Both the position numbers and the translations under genes were made by a program. The notes under the pieces are model-generated. The model did no database searches, was not told the DNA's origin, and saw only the letters and a program-made list of their open reading frames with translations. A stretch of DNA of 64,000 nucleotides from Lithodes maja (taxonomy: Eukaryota; Arthropoda; Malacostraca; Decapoda; Lithodidae), in NCBI GenBank assembly GCA_037953745.1, contig JBAKBP010012247.1:1-64000 (forward strand), given 5' to 3'. Position 1 is the first letter of the stretch; each line of letters starts with the position of its first letter. Below, one piece after another: positions 1 to 9,611 of the stretch.

Positions 1-110
1 ATTTTGTTTTGACAACCTGCCGGTCCTGGAGTGTAGGCCTACATGTATATTATATTGCCTGGTGCTCAGTGGGTTAAAAACCTGGTATAACATAATTATC
101 AACCTACAGT
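1..110. repeat. Compound repeat fragment at window edge
   Basis: Bases 1-50 resemble, in inverted orientation, the 5' edge of the Jockey-like LINE near 16100-16146 (both carry GACAACCTGCCGGTCCTG). Bases 55-95 (CTGGTGCTCAGTG followed by AACCTGGTATAAC) recur inverted at 8944-8984. No gene is seen. Confidence 0.5.
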
Positions 111-171
111 TTTTACTAGAGAGGAAGGTTTTGACGAACCACAGGCGGGAGTACTGGAGAGTGGTCTTAGT

Positions 172-2309
172 ATGATTGAAATAACTAGAGATGAGCTGTT
201 ATCTGCGATGAGAGGACTTGAAGTAAGGAAAGCTATGGGACCGGATGAAGTGTCTGCCTGGGTTTTAAAGGAGTGTGCAGAGCAATTAGTGGAGCCAGTG
301 AGGGACATAATTCAAGCTTCCTTAGATAAAGGACAGGTTCCTGTTGAATGGAAAAGAGCTAATATCATTCCGATATACAAGAATGGAAACCCTGAGGACC
401 CTCTAAACTATAGACCAGTTTCACTTACTAGTATTGTATGCAAGATTTGTGAAAAGCTAATTAGGAAGAGATGGATGAAAATGTTGGAGAGAAAGAAGAT
501 AATAACCCCAAAGCAATTTGGATTCAGAGAAGGGACATCTTGTGTTACCAGTTTGCTATGTTATTACAGTAGGGTGATAGATGTACTCCAAGAAAGAGGC
601 GGATGGGTGGACTGCGTCTAATTAGACCTTTCCAAAGCATTCGATAAGGTACCACATAAGAGATTGTTATCTAAGCTTGAGATGCTAGGATGTGTCAGGG
701 GGAGTTTGCTGAAATGGATGGAGAGCTATTTAACCTCTGAAGTGCGCACGGGGGTAATTGAAAACGTCCCCCTGTGCTGACGTATTTGAGGTGTTTCCGT
801 CACTAAAATATTCATTGCACCATTAATAGCATTAATAATTATCCATATGCGCCTATTATGGGTTGATTATAAAGGTATTAACCTGAAACAACAATAAAAC
901 GAGTGAAAACAGCGTTTGGATGGTCAAAATCGGAGATATAGCCCGCGAGTTGTATAATGTATGGGTGAGGCTAGCTACCTTCCCGCCAATTTCCCCCAAG
1001 GTCACTGAGACACAGTCGATCGATACTCTCTCTCTCTCTCTTGCACTCGATTGCCATCAGTGATGACAACACCCTGCTTGCAACTCGCTAATGTTAGCAC
1101 GAAAATATACCTCAGAATAAGGGAATAATAGGGAAAATAGGTGATAACTGAAGGATAGGAGGAAAGTGGGGAAGGAGGGGAGGTAGAGGACTGAGATTTT
1201 GCATGGCCCAGGGGCCAAACAAAAATAAAAAAATAAAAAAATAATTTTTTTTTTTTTTTTTTTTTTCGATGTCAAAAGTTGATTTTTAATTTTACTTACT
1301 CAGGAGAGTCTTCCCGCAGTCCGCCGGGGGAACTCTTAAGAGTCTCCCCGCAGCTCCCGGGTTAACAGATAGGGAAATGAGGACCAACATTAGAGGAACT
1401 TACTCATTGTGGCGGAAAGTTGAGAGTGGTGTGCCGCAGGGATCTGTGTTGGCACCTCTCATGTTCCTTATGTATGTGAATGACCTGCCGATAGGCATAA
1501 ACTCCTACATGTCAATGTTTGCAGATGACGTAAAAATTATGAGACAAATAACAAATAAAAGTAGTTGTGAGGAGCTGCAAGGGGATTTAGATAAAATATA
1601 CGAATGGAGCACCAAGTGGAAAATGAAATTTAATATAAGTAAATGCCATGTGTTAAATATGGGAAGAAGTGTGAATAGACCAAATTGGGAGTACAGGATG
1701 GGAGATAATATAATTAGCAAGGCCGAAAAAGAAAAGGATTTAGGGTTGATTATACAAGATAATTTGTCGCCAGAGAAACATATTAACAAGCTCTTTAGCG
1801 GAATGTATGCAATGGCCGGGAATATGAAAGTTGCTCTGAACTACTTGGATGAGACCATGGTAGCGAAAATTATGAAGAGTATGATTAGACCAAGATTGGA
1901 GTATGCAGCAGTGGTGTGGTCCCCGCATCTAAAGAAGCATATTCACAAGTTAGAAAGAATCCAGAGAGCAGTTACTAGATTGGTTCCAAGTCTCAGAGAG
2001 CTGCCATATGAAGGGAGGCTAGACAAATTAAATCTACCGAGTCTAAAAGAGAGGAGAGAGAGGGGAGACATGATAATGATGTGCAAATGCACCCGGGGGC
2101 TGGAGAGGCTGGATAGGGAGGATATATTAATTATGGATACAGGAATAACTAGAGGCCACAGCTACAAAGTAAAAAGACCTACCTGCAAGAACGATATCAG
2201 GAAGTTTAGCTTCCCCTATAGATGTATTGACAAATGGAATGGGCTGGAGGAGGAGGTGGTAGGGGCAAGGAATATCCATATTTTCAAGAAAAAATTGGAT
2301 AAAAAGTAG
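172..2309 (+). pseudogene. LINE reverse transcriptase remnant (copy A1)
   Basis: The reading frame gives RT landmarks in order: KAMGPDEVSAWVLK, NYRPVSLTS, QFGFREGTS, LDLSKAFDKVPH (motif A), GVPQGSVLAPLMF (motif B) and FADDVKIM (motif C, FADD variant). It then shows the thumb/C-terminal region ending in RNIHIFKKKLDKK and a stop at 2307-2309. It is broken by an in-frame TAA at 619-621, where the copy at 39.4 kb has TAC (Tyr), and by the 628 bp MITE at 734-1361. The two exonic-looking pieces (172-733 and 1366-2309) are one ORF split by insertion, not by an intron. No endonuclease domain remains. Not functional as it stands. Confidence 0.85.
734..1361 (+). mobile_element. TTAA-flanked MITE, family T, copy 1
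   Basis: A 628 bp element is bounded by TTAA at 730-733 and 1362-1365. The left end starts CCTCTGAAGTGC and the right end reads inward as CCCGGGAGCTGC, an imperfect terminal inverted repeat. Removing the element and one TTAA gives exactly the uninterrupted sequence found in LINE copy A2 (39.3 kb). It carries a (CT)n run near 1027-1042 and a poly-T run near 1245-1266. TTAA duplication is the signature of piggyBac-type transposition; no transposase is encoded. Confidence 0.92.
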
Positions 2310-2385
2310 ACTGAGAGACGGGACAACACGAGCTTAGCTCAACTCCTGTAAACTACAATTAGGTAAATACAATTAGGTAAATACA

Positions 2386-3008
2386 CCAAGACTTTTACTG
2401 CTCACTGAAAATCGAGAAAAATAATCTGAGAGGAAACAGAATAAGAGAAAACGGAGAGAATGGTAAGAAGAGAGGAAAGAAGACGAATGGGAGGAAAGGA
2501 AAATAGAGAACGGAGAGCAAGAACCAAAGACAACACCACCTAGACTCAACTCGATACAGGAAGTTTCCCCACCACCAAAACAAAGATGCCACAAGCATCA
2601 CAAGTTGACCAAGAAACACTGCATCCACAAAGAAACACGGAGAGAAAACGACCCAAACATCCGGACGCCCACCAAATTCAAACGCGAGCGCCCAGACCCT
2701 TCTCGCTCTGACAGCAACCACCAGGGTTTTGCCCGTGCTGTAGGGGTCGACCTAAAGACCCCTAAAAGTGACACCTCCCACTGACGTCCCTCTTCCGCGC
2801 AGATGCCTCACCCGGACCGTAATCGCCAATCCTAAGACGTGGCAGGCCAAACCGACAGAGGGCAGACTGGGTGAGGTGGAGTAGCTGCCATCCTCAAGGT
2901 GAAATGTGAATGCTAACACTGGTCAATGCAAACAAACATCGCCTAGCCCAACTCAACCTCCCGGTCCAAATATCGTGTGGTCAGGCATTGGTCATTACCT
3001 TTCGATAG
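2386..3008 (-). repeat. Repeat R copy 1 (inverted partner of 8285-8944)
   Basis: About 620 bp are repeated in inverted orientation at 8285-8944 with only scattered differences. Both copies share an open frame of 108 codons (2395-2721 minus; 8598-8924 plus), very rich in Phe, Leu and Ser, with a handful of substitutions. I do not recognise it; a low-complexity CT-rich strand can give such a frame by chance. The sequence may be an untranslated or terminal part of a retroelement. Confidence 0.75.
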
Positions 3009-3144
3009 TGACTCAGATAGTGATTTAGATAGTCTTTACTCCTATATTTTCCCACAGATCCTTCATAAGCTGTATACAAATCGTCTATTGATAGTCAGAA
3101 TAAACGGTTGAAATGTGCAATAATCTTCAAAGAGTTAATTAAAG
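3009..3144. other. Short unassigned spacer
   Basis: AT-rich spacer with a short GATAGTGACTCAGATAGTGAT repetition near 3005-3030. No gene or recognisable element was seen. Confidence 0.4.
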
Positions 3145-3148
3145 TTAA

Positions 3149-3628
3149 CCCTCCGTTCCCGGATGGGCTCTTGAACGCCCATAAAAAAGCATGTAACAGA
3201 AACCCGGATGGTCCCTTAAACACCCATGACGTCACAGCCTGTGAGCTTGCTGTGCGCGGCGTCGGTCCGACGCATGTAAACAACAGCCGGCTGGACCGAC
3301 GCTCCGCATCTCCGGCCACAAGAAGGAGAGCGTCGCTTGTTCTTGTGTGCCTGTATGTTGTTGTTAAGTATCGAAAAGTGGTGTAAAGTGGCTGTTTTGG
3401 CCATAAAGTTATCTCCAATGAAATCATCATCACAGCTCAACCAGTTGACTTAGAGAGCTCTACTTAATGCCATTCTACAGGTAAATAACACAGCTACGCT
3501 TGGGGATGCGCGGAAATGCGGGAAGCAGTCTGATTAACGAATATACGGTAGCCTAGCCTAGACGTTTTTCGGCCAAAACACCCGGATTTCGAGGAATATA
3601 TATATAATACATAGCCGGGGCTGGAGGG
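3149..3628 (+). mobile_element. piggyBac-derived MITE, family P, copy 1
   Basis: 480 bp lie between TTAA at 3145-3148 and 3629-3632. The ends are CCCTCCGTTCCCGG on the left and CCCTCCAGCCCCGG read inward from the right. These match the termini of the piggyBac element at 33166-37371 (CCCTTCGACCCCGG and CCCTCCAACCCCGG). The internal sequence is shared with 9075-9553 over most of its length and, partly inverted, with 52377-53131. No coding capacity. Confidence 0.9.
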
Positions 3629-3713
3629 TTAAAGATGAGGGGGGATAGACAGATTGGAGAGGTGAGGTATAGAGAAGTAAAGGAGGAAAGAGAGAACACA
3701 ATATAACAGTTAA

Positions 3714-4333
3714 CCTCTGAAGTGCGCACGGGGGTAAATGAAAATCTCCCCCTGTGCTGACGTATTTGAGGTTTTTCGTCACTAAAATATTCATTGTACC
3801 ATTAATAGCATTAATAATTATCCATATGCGCCTATTATGGGTTGATTATAAAGGTATTAACCTGAAACAACAATAAAACGAGTGAAAACAGCGTTTGGAT
3901 GGTCAAAATCGGAGATATAGCCCGCGAGTTGTATAATGTATGGGTGAGGCAAGCTACCTTCCCGCCCATTTTCCCCAAGGCCACTGCGACACAGTCGATC
4001 GATACTCTCTCTCTCTCTCTTGCACTCGATTGCTATCAGTGATGACAACACCCTGCTTGCAACTCGCTAATGTTAGCACGAAAATATACCTCAGAATAAG
4101 GGAATAATAGGGAAAATAGGTGATAACTGAGGAATAGGAGGAAAGTGGGGAAGGAGGGGAGGTAGAGGACTGAGATTTTGCATGGCCCAGGGGCCAAACA
4201 AAAATAAAAAAATAAAAATAAAAAAAATATTTTTTTTTCGATGTAAAAAGTTGATTTTTAGTTTTACTTACTCAGGAGAGTCTTCCCGCAGTCCGCCGGG
4301 GGAACTCTTAAGAGTCTTCCCGCAGCTCCCGGG
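3714..4333 (+). mobile_element. TTAA-flanked MITE, family T, copy 2
   Basis: 620 bp lie between TTAA at 3710-3713 and 4334-4337, near-identical to 734-1361 along its whole length, including the (CT)n run and A/T-rich tract. Right TTAA is only 13 bp upstream of the hAT MITE duplication. Confidence 0.93.
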
Positions 4334-4354
4334 TTAAGGGTGGAGGGTTGCCGT

Positions 4355-4553
4355 CAGTGGCGGATCCAGTTCAGGCTTAAGGGGGGGGGGGGGGGGGGGG
4401 GGGGCTGATATACATGAGGGGCGCCATAATTCACACAATATTCTTTATATGTATTGTATTTCAGATAAAATGCAGTGTATATCAGATGTAAGGGCGCAAT
4501 TTTGGTCACTAAGGGGGGGGGGCGCCCCTCCCCCCCCCCTGGATCCGCCACTG
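4355..4553. mobile_element. hAT-type MITE with perfect 8 bp TSD
   Basis: A 199 bp element has 15 bp terminal inverted repeats (CAGTGGCGGATCCAG left, its complement right) and a perfect 8 bp target-site duplication GTTGCCGT at 4347-4354 and 4554-4561. Eight-base duplications with CAG-starting TIRs are typical of hAT elements. Long G and C homopolymers (4381-4404, near 4514-4540) sit just inside the TIRs. No transposase. Confidence 0.92.
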
Positions 4554-4561
4554 GTTGCCGT

Positions 4562-5425
4562 GCTGTTCTTTACAGTTTCTCCCCTATTATAATGTAAAAC
4601 TTGCAAAATAAACAAACCAAAACTGGGACGACATTAACTGAGATAGGGAAGAAAAGCGTGAACAAAAGGAATGAAGGAGATGAGGCCCCGCAAACAACAA
4701 CAACCACTGCTACCACGCCACCAAGACAAAAGGGCACAAGAGCCTCCTCACCACGCTTCGCTTGGATCGCATGTATTACCAAGGCACTTCCCCCGACCCC
4801 AGGAAAGAACGTACTGTACCTGTGATGACGCCAACAGACAATGATGTAAAAACCAGAGATGGCCACTCAAGACATCGTGGGGAAAGAATAGTGCATACAG
4901 CTCAACACACCACGCGCCCTTCTTGCCCTGAGATGCACCACCGCCGTGGCGGGGATTCCCAGAAGGGCTACCGAAATCGACCGAGACCCTCCTCCATGCA
5001 CAGCAGCCCCTCTAGCCGCGAAATGCCCCACCGAGGAGAACGACGGTAATGGTAAGACTACCTCAGCCCACCTAATCATCAGTAGAGTTGGAAGGATATC
5101 AATACCACACAGGTCGGATTGACAACCAGAAGACTTGGGCCTGTTAACCGAGAAATTGCCTTGAGGGAGTAAGACACTGGTGTAATTACTCGACGCATTT
5201 CTCGAAGGTATCTTGGATTTGCTCGTATCCTTGTTGGACCACACTGGTGACCACCCAACATCTTTACATTGCCTCGATACAGGAATTACTTTGGCTAGAG
5301 TATGCAGTACTGACCAAGCGCTCTAGTTTTAGTAAACCTACAAAAACAGTAAGACTGGTTGGAAGAGCGTAGACACTGGTGAAATGTCTTCCTTCTAAGT
5401 CAGGACTCATAGTGGAGGATGTAAT
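4562..5425. other. Unassigned region with a dispersed CACTGGTG motif
   Basis: No supportable gene. A ~45 bp stretch at 4593-4640 (AACTTGCAAAATAAACAAAC and following) recurs at 45650-45692, so it belongs to a repeat. Variants of GTAAGACACTGGTG occur at about 5168 and 5360 and continue beyond 6240. Possibly non-coding retroelement sequence. Confidence 0.4.
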
Positions 5426-5710
5426 GTAGGAATTGTTTTTTTACACCATACCCGAAAGAGGATTTATGGAGCTCCGATCTTACTCTCAACCATCTGAACA
5501 ATTTTACCAGCAGACCTAAACTTCGTTAGATGCGGGAATAGCCTCCCGAAAATATCAAGCCCTGGCGGGGGCTTGAACACGGAACCCTTGGGTTGTGAGG
5601 CAGCCACTTTACCAGTTAGACCAATAGAGATATCCCACTTGGCCTGGTCGGCTCAAGGTATTTCCGCATCCGATTTCTGTTTAGACTAGCCTATTTTCAC
5701 TGAATTTACA
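5426..5710 (-). mobile_element. tRNA-derived SINE, family V, copy 1
   Basis: About 285 bp recur at 5970-6240 in the same orientation. Read on the minus strand, 5640-5559 has a tRNA-like head: TGGTCTAACTGGT as a degenerate A box, an anticodon-arm-like GCCTCACAACCCAAGG (CAC in loop position, as in tRNA-Val) and GTGTTCAAGCCC as a degenerate B box. A tRNA-derived SINE is the best reading; the body is unrecognised. Confidence 0.65.
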
Positions 5711-5969
5711 CTTCTTCACCGTCCGGGAAGCGAAGGCTCCGAACAGAGAGGAACAAGCCTGAGCCGAAACGACCGTGAGTCTGTCAGAGAGAGACAAACG
5801 GGAATGGTGAGTCAACTTCACTGAGCGGTGCACATACAAGGCACCTCGTGTTACACAGGCACACTAACGGCCCAGTTGGCAACTCGCTTGAGCGGCCGGC
5901 AACTCCACAACCCAACCCAAGCGAGTTCTCACTACACCCCCTGTACTCTCCTATCCCCTTCCTTGTCCT
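5711..5969. other. Spacer between two SINE copies
   Basis: Unique-looking 259 bp between the two SINE copies. No gene or structure is recognised. Confidence 0.35.
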
Positions 5970-6240
5970 GTAGGAATTGGTTTTTACACCATACCCGAAA
6001 GAGGATTTATGGAGCTCCTATCTTACTCTCAATCATCTGAACAATTTTACCAGCACACCTAAACTGCGTTAGATGCGGGAATAGCCTCCCGAAAATATCA
6101 AGCCCTGGCGGGGGTTTGAACACGGAACCCTTGGGTTGTGAGGCAGACACTTTACCAGTTAGACCAATAGAGATATCCCACTTAAAGGTTTTTCCGCATC
6201 CAATTTCTGTTTAAGCTAGCCTATTTTCACTGACTTTACA
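5970..6240 (-). mobile_element. tRNA-derived SINE, family V, copy 2
   Basis: Near-identical to 5426-5710 except for a ~20 bp deletion after the tRNA-like head (near 6183). The tRNA-like part is about 6182-6100 on the minus strand, with the same box positions. Confidence 0.65.
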
Positions 6241-6480
6241 GTAAGGCACTGGTGAAACAACTCCTTACTCAAGTTCTACGATACGAGAGCGTAAGACACT
6301 GGTGAAACGGCTCGTACTCGTATAAACCCAAGATCCAACATCAAAGTTTTTCTAAAGACTCCTGTAGGAAGTCTAGGTCAAGGACTTGTAGTGGAGGGCA
6401 TAAGAACGGTAAGACACTAGTGAAACGACTCCCTACTTAAGTCCTACGATACGAGAGCATAAAACGCTGGTGAAACGGCT
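6241..6480 (+). repeat. Cluster of CACTGGTGAAAC motifs
   Basis: Variants of GTAAGACACTGGTGAAACGG occur at about 6241, 6291, 6408 and 6460, each followed by a tract like CTCGTACTCG and a 'gtcctacgatacgagagc' segment. Together with earlier occurrences near 5168 and 5360 they form an irregular array. The complement ACCAGTGT recurs at about 7852, 8046, 8165, 8223 and 8393. Function unknown. Confidence 0.5.
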
Positions 6481-8284
6481 AGTACAGTATTCGTATAAGA
6501 CCCCAACATCAAAGTTATTCAGAAGATCCTCAAGGAAGTCTTCACTAACTCTGCCACCGTCACACGGCAGGATCACCACCACAGACCAGGACGTCGTCGG
6601 GAGTACAACGCAGCTGCATCTTCGAAGACCGTCGGAACCTGCCCAACATCTCCGCTTTGAGGCGCCTATTTGATCCTCGATTGGGCTGTTACATAATTAC
6701 CTATCCATGTCTGATTTAACATTGTACCTTTAATCATATATTACTGTCGAATAAGAACAATCTATGTTTGTACTCTGTGTTATATTATCCTCTATTACCT
6801 TCGTACTTGTGTTCGTGTTGGTCTCATTTTCTCCAGTCGAGTAAGAATCTACCTAATTAGTCGATACAACCCCAGTAAAACCTGGTATAACATTATTAAT
6901 GTGTTATATGTGATATATTTTAGCTCTCAGGGTTCGTGTATCACTTTAGATTATCACATTATCATTAATATTGTTTACAATTTTAGAGTTTTAATAATGA
7001 ATATGGAATAATCAAGATGTCTCAACTTTATCAACACACATCAATCAACAACCAATCAGCATCTTATGTATACAGTACAATACTCTACTCTCCAATGCAA
7101 AATACAAATGTGCTTAATAAAATATATAGGCTATCCATGAGATGTATCTGTTACACACCATAATGTAGGAAAAATGAATCTAAAATTATACTTGATGTTT
7201 TGAAATCACAACAGAAGAGATATAGTAACCATTAGCAATGTTCACATTTCATTATTTAATTATTATTTATGATAAATTAACCCTTCTTTAGCGGCGCGCA
7301 TCATATGTCGAGTGAAAGAAATTTGGACTATGTGGCGGCTCACAACATAAGTCGTGTGGCATTTTCAGCACGTAATGTTGCTGAGAGTGAGAGACAAGTG
7401 GTGGCAGGAGAGTAGCGAGCGTATGACTGCTCCAGACCACCGCGGTGGACCAACTGACATGAATCCCACCCTCCTCCACCCTCTCACACTCGCTACACAG
7501 TGAATTGTTTAGGGAAAGTACCGAATTACATGGTTTTTGCACTCGTGTTGCGCGATTGTTACAAGAGAACTAGCGGTCATACAAGGATCGTTGGGGTGTC
7601 ATTGGAAAGCTCTGTTTATGCCCTTTCAGGAATAGATACTTGTTTTACGCTCTGAGTCTTATTTAGGCATGAAAATGATCACGTAAACAGCCCTATTTTG
7701 GGTAAAAACACCCCACTGGTGGCTACATATTATTTACCTCCTAGGCCGCTCGTTAGGTGTTAAAGAATCTGGTGACATCTGGCAAGCTTGTCTACAGATT
7801 GAAGGCCCCTATTCATATACTGTACTCGAGCTTCGGATTGCATACAGACCAGTGTCCTACTGCTCACATGGGCCTAAGCCTGAAGGGTAGAGAAATTAAA
7901 GGGGAGCACGAACCTGTTTCCTATCTACCTGATAATTCCTCTCTCAAGCAGGGGAGTATCCTTAGGCCTGGACAACTTCCTCTACCTAAGTTTTAGGGAG
8001 GACGGCGAAGGCCAGAGAATCCGTTAAGGGCTCGAAGCCTCAGACCAGTGTGCCGTCCACCTAACAATTTCTCAGTAAGGGTTGGGTCTAACAAGCCACA
8101 CGGATCCAGTTTGCCAGCAGCGAGCTAAAGGTCAAGGACCAGGTTAAGTTAACCACTCCAACGTACCAGTGTCTAGGCGGTAGTCTCAACCCAGGATCTA
8201 CACAACAGGATGAATCGTTCGTACCAGTGTACTACCGACTATACTACCAGAGTGTAATTCCTCCTGTACTGTCTTTAGGCATAA
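6481..8284. other. Long unassigned stretch
   Basis: No gene is supported. The sequence is AT-rich from 6700 to 7290 and more balanced from 7300, with no RT, integrase or transposase motif in any frame. From about 7740 it leads without an obvious break into repeat R at 8285, and carries several ACCAGTGT motifs, so it may be part of the same unidentified retroelement. Confidence 0.35.
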
Positions 8285-8944
8285 GACAGCATCAGAAAGC
8301 TCTGAGTCACTACCGAAAGGTAATGACCAATGCCTGACCAGACGATATTTGGACCGGGAGGTTGAGTTGGGCTAGGCGATGTTTGTTTGCACTGACCAGT
8401 GTCGGGCATTCACATTTCACCTTGAGGATGGCAGCTACTCCACCTCACCCAGTCTGCCCTCTGTCGGTTTGGCCTGGCACGTCTTAGGATTGGCGATGAC
8501 GGTCCGGTTGAGGCATCTGCGCGGAAGAGGGACGTCAGTGGGAGGTGTCACTTTTAGGGGTCTTTAGGTCGACCCCTACAGCACGGGCACAACCCAGGTG
8601 GTTGCTGTCAGAGCGAGAAGGGTCTGGGCGCTCGCGTTTGAATTTGGTGGGCGTCCGGATGTTTGGGTCGTTTTCTCTCCGTGTTTCTTTGCGGATGCGG
8701 TGTTTCTTGGTCGACTTGTGATGCTTGTGGCATCTTTGTTTTGGTGGTGGGGAAACTTCCTGTATCGAGTTGAGTCTAGGTGGTGTTGTCTTTGGTTCTT
8801 GCTCTCCGTTCTCTATTTTCCTTTCCTCCCATTCGTCTTCTTTCCTCTCTTCTTACCATTCTCTCCGTTTTCTCTTATTCTGTTTCCTCTCAGCTTATTT
8901 TTCTCGATGTTCAGTGAGCAGTAAAAGTCTTGGTGTAGGTCGAT
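8285..8944 (+). repeat. Repeat R copy 2 (inverted partner of 2386-3008)
   Basis: This is the inverted copy of 2386-3008. The shared edge is the sequence GTCTTGGTG at about 8928-8936. The pair spans about 6.5 kb and could form a hairpin. It contains the same 108-codon Phe/Leu-rich open frame (8598-8924), which I do not accept as a gene. Confidence 0.75.
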
Positions 8945-8980
8945 ATGTTATACCAGGTTTTTAACACACTGAGCACCAGG

Positions 8981-8982
<2 letters not shown>

Positions 8983-9011
<29 letters not shown>

Positions 9012-9029
9012 CTGTATATATATATACAG

Positions 9030-9070
<41 letters not shown>
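8983..9070. repeat. (TA)n microsatellite and poly-T
   Basis: Alternating TA with two imperfect breaks (ACTGTATATATATACAGT palindromes) runs to about 9045, followed by about 26 T. The run abuts the left TTAA of the next MITE. Confidence 0.95.
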
Positions 9071-9074
<4 letters not shown>

Positions 9075-9076
<2 letters not shown>

Positions 9077-9553
9077 CTTCAAACCCGGTTGGTACACACT
9101 TGTACCATTTTTTTTTGGCCCCAGGAACCCGGGTGGTACTACATTGTACCATTGCTTGAAAGCCTGTGAGCTTCGTGTGCGAGGCGTCTGTCCGACGCAT
9201 GTAAACAACAGCCGGCTGGACCGACGCTCCGCATCTCCGGCCACAAGAAGGAGAGCGTCGCTTGTTCGTGTGTGCCTGTATGTTGTTGTTCAGTATCGAA
9301 AAGTGGTGTAAAGTGGCTGGTTTGGCCATAAAGTTATCTCCAATGAAATCATCATCACAGCTCACCCAGTTGACTTAGAGAGCTCTACTTAAGGCCATTT
9401 TACAGGTAAATAACACAGCTACGCTTGGGGATGCGCGGGAATGCGGGAAGCAGTCTGATTAACGAATATACGGTAGCCTAGCCTAGACGTTTTTCGGCCA
9501 AAACACCCGGATTTCGAGGAATATATATATAATATATAGCCGGGGTCGGAGGG
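9075..9553 (+). mobile_element. piggyBac-derived MITE, family P, copy 2
   Basis: 479 bp with TTAA at 9071-9074; the right TTAA is degraded to TATA (9554-9557). The left ~85 bp (CCCTTCAAACCCGG, then GGTACACACTTGTACC and GGTACTACATTGTACC) closely match the right-hand end of the full piggyBac element at 37371-37290, while the rest matches family P copy 1. This links the MITE directly to the resident autonomous-type element. Confidence 0.92.
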
Positions 9554-9611
9554 TATAGAGACAATGAACGGAGGAAGGAAAAACACAGATAAAACAAAAA
9601 GGTCCATGTGC

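Larger units (their letters stand above)
113..2385 (+). mobile_element. CR1-like LINE copy A1, 5'-truncated, interrupted by a MITE
   Basis: A non-LTR retrotransposon fragment carries a reverse transcriptase and ends in a short 3' tandem tail (AATTAGGTAAATAC repeated at 2356-2384). A second copy lies on the minus strand at 38298-39943. Both copies begin at nearly the same internal point (TTTACTAGAGAGGAAGG). The element is split at 730-1365 by a TTAA-flanked MITE that the other copy lacks. Assignment to the CR1/L2-Jockey group rests on RT motifs and the repeat tail; the exact clade is not resolved. Confidence 0.85.

Noticed and set aside
5559..5640. Functional tRNA gene
   Set aside because: The boxes are degenerate, acceptor pairing is poor, and the unit repeats with a non-tRNA body, so it is a SINE head.
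8598..8924. 108-codon open frame, conserved in the inverted copy at 2395-2721
   Set aside because: Composition is a CT-rich strand artefact (Phe/Leu/Ser-rich), with no start context or known family; conservation follows from the young duplication.
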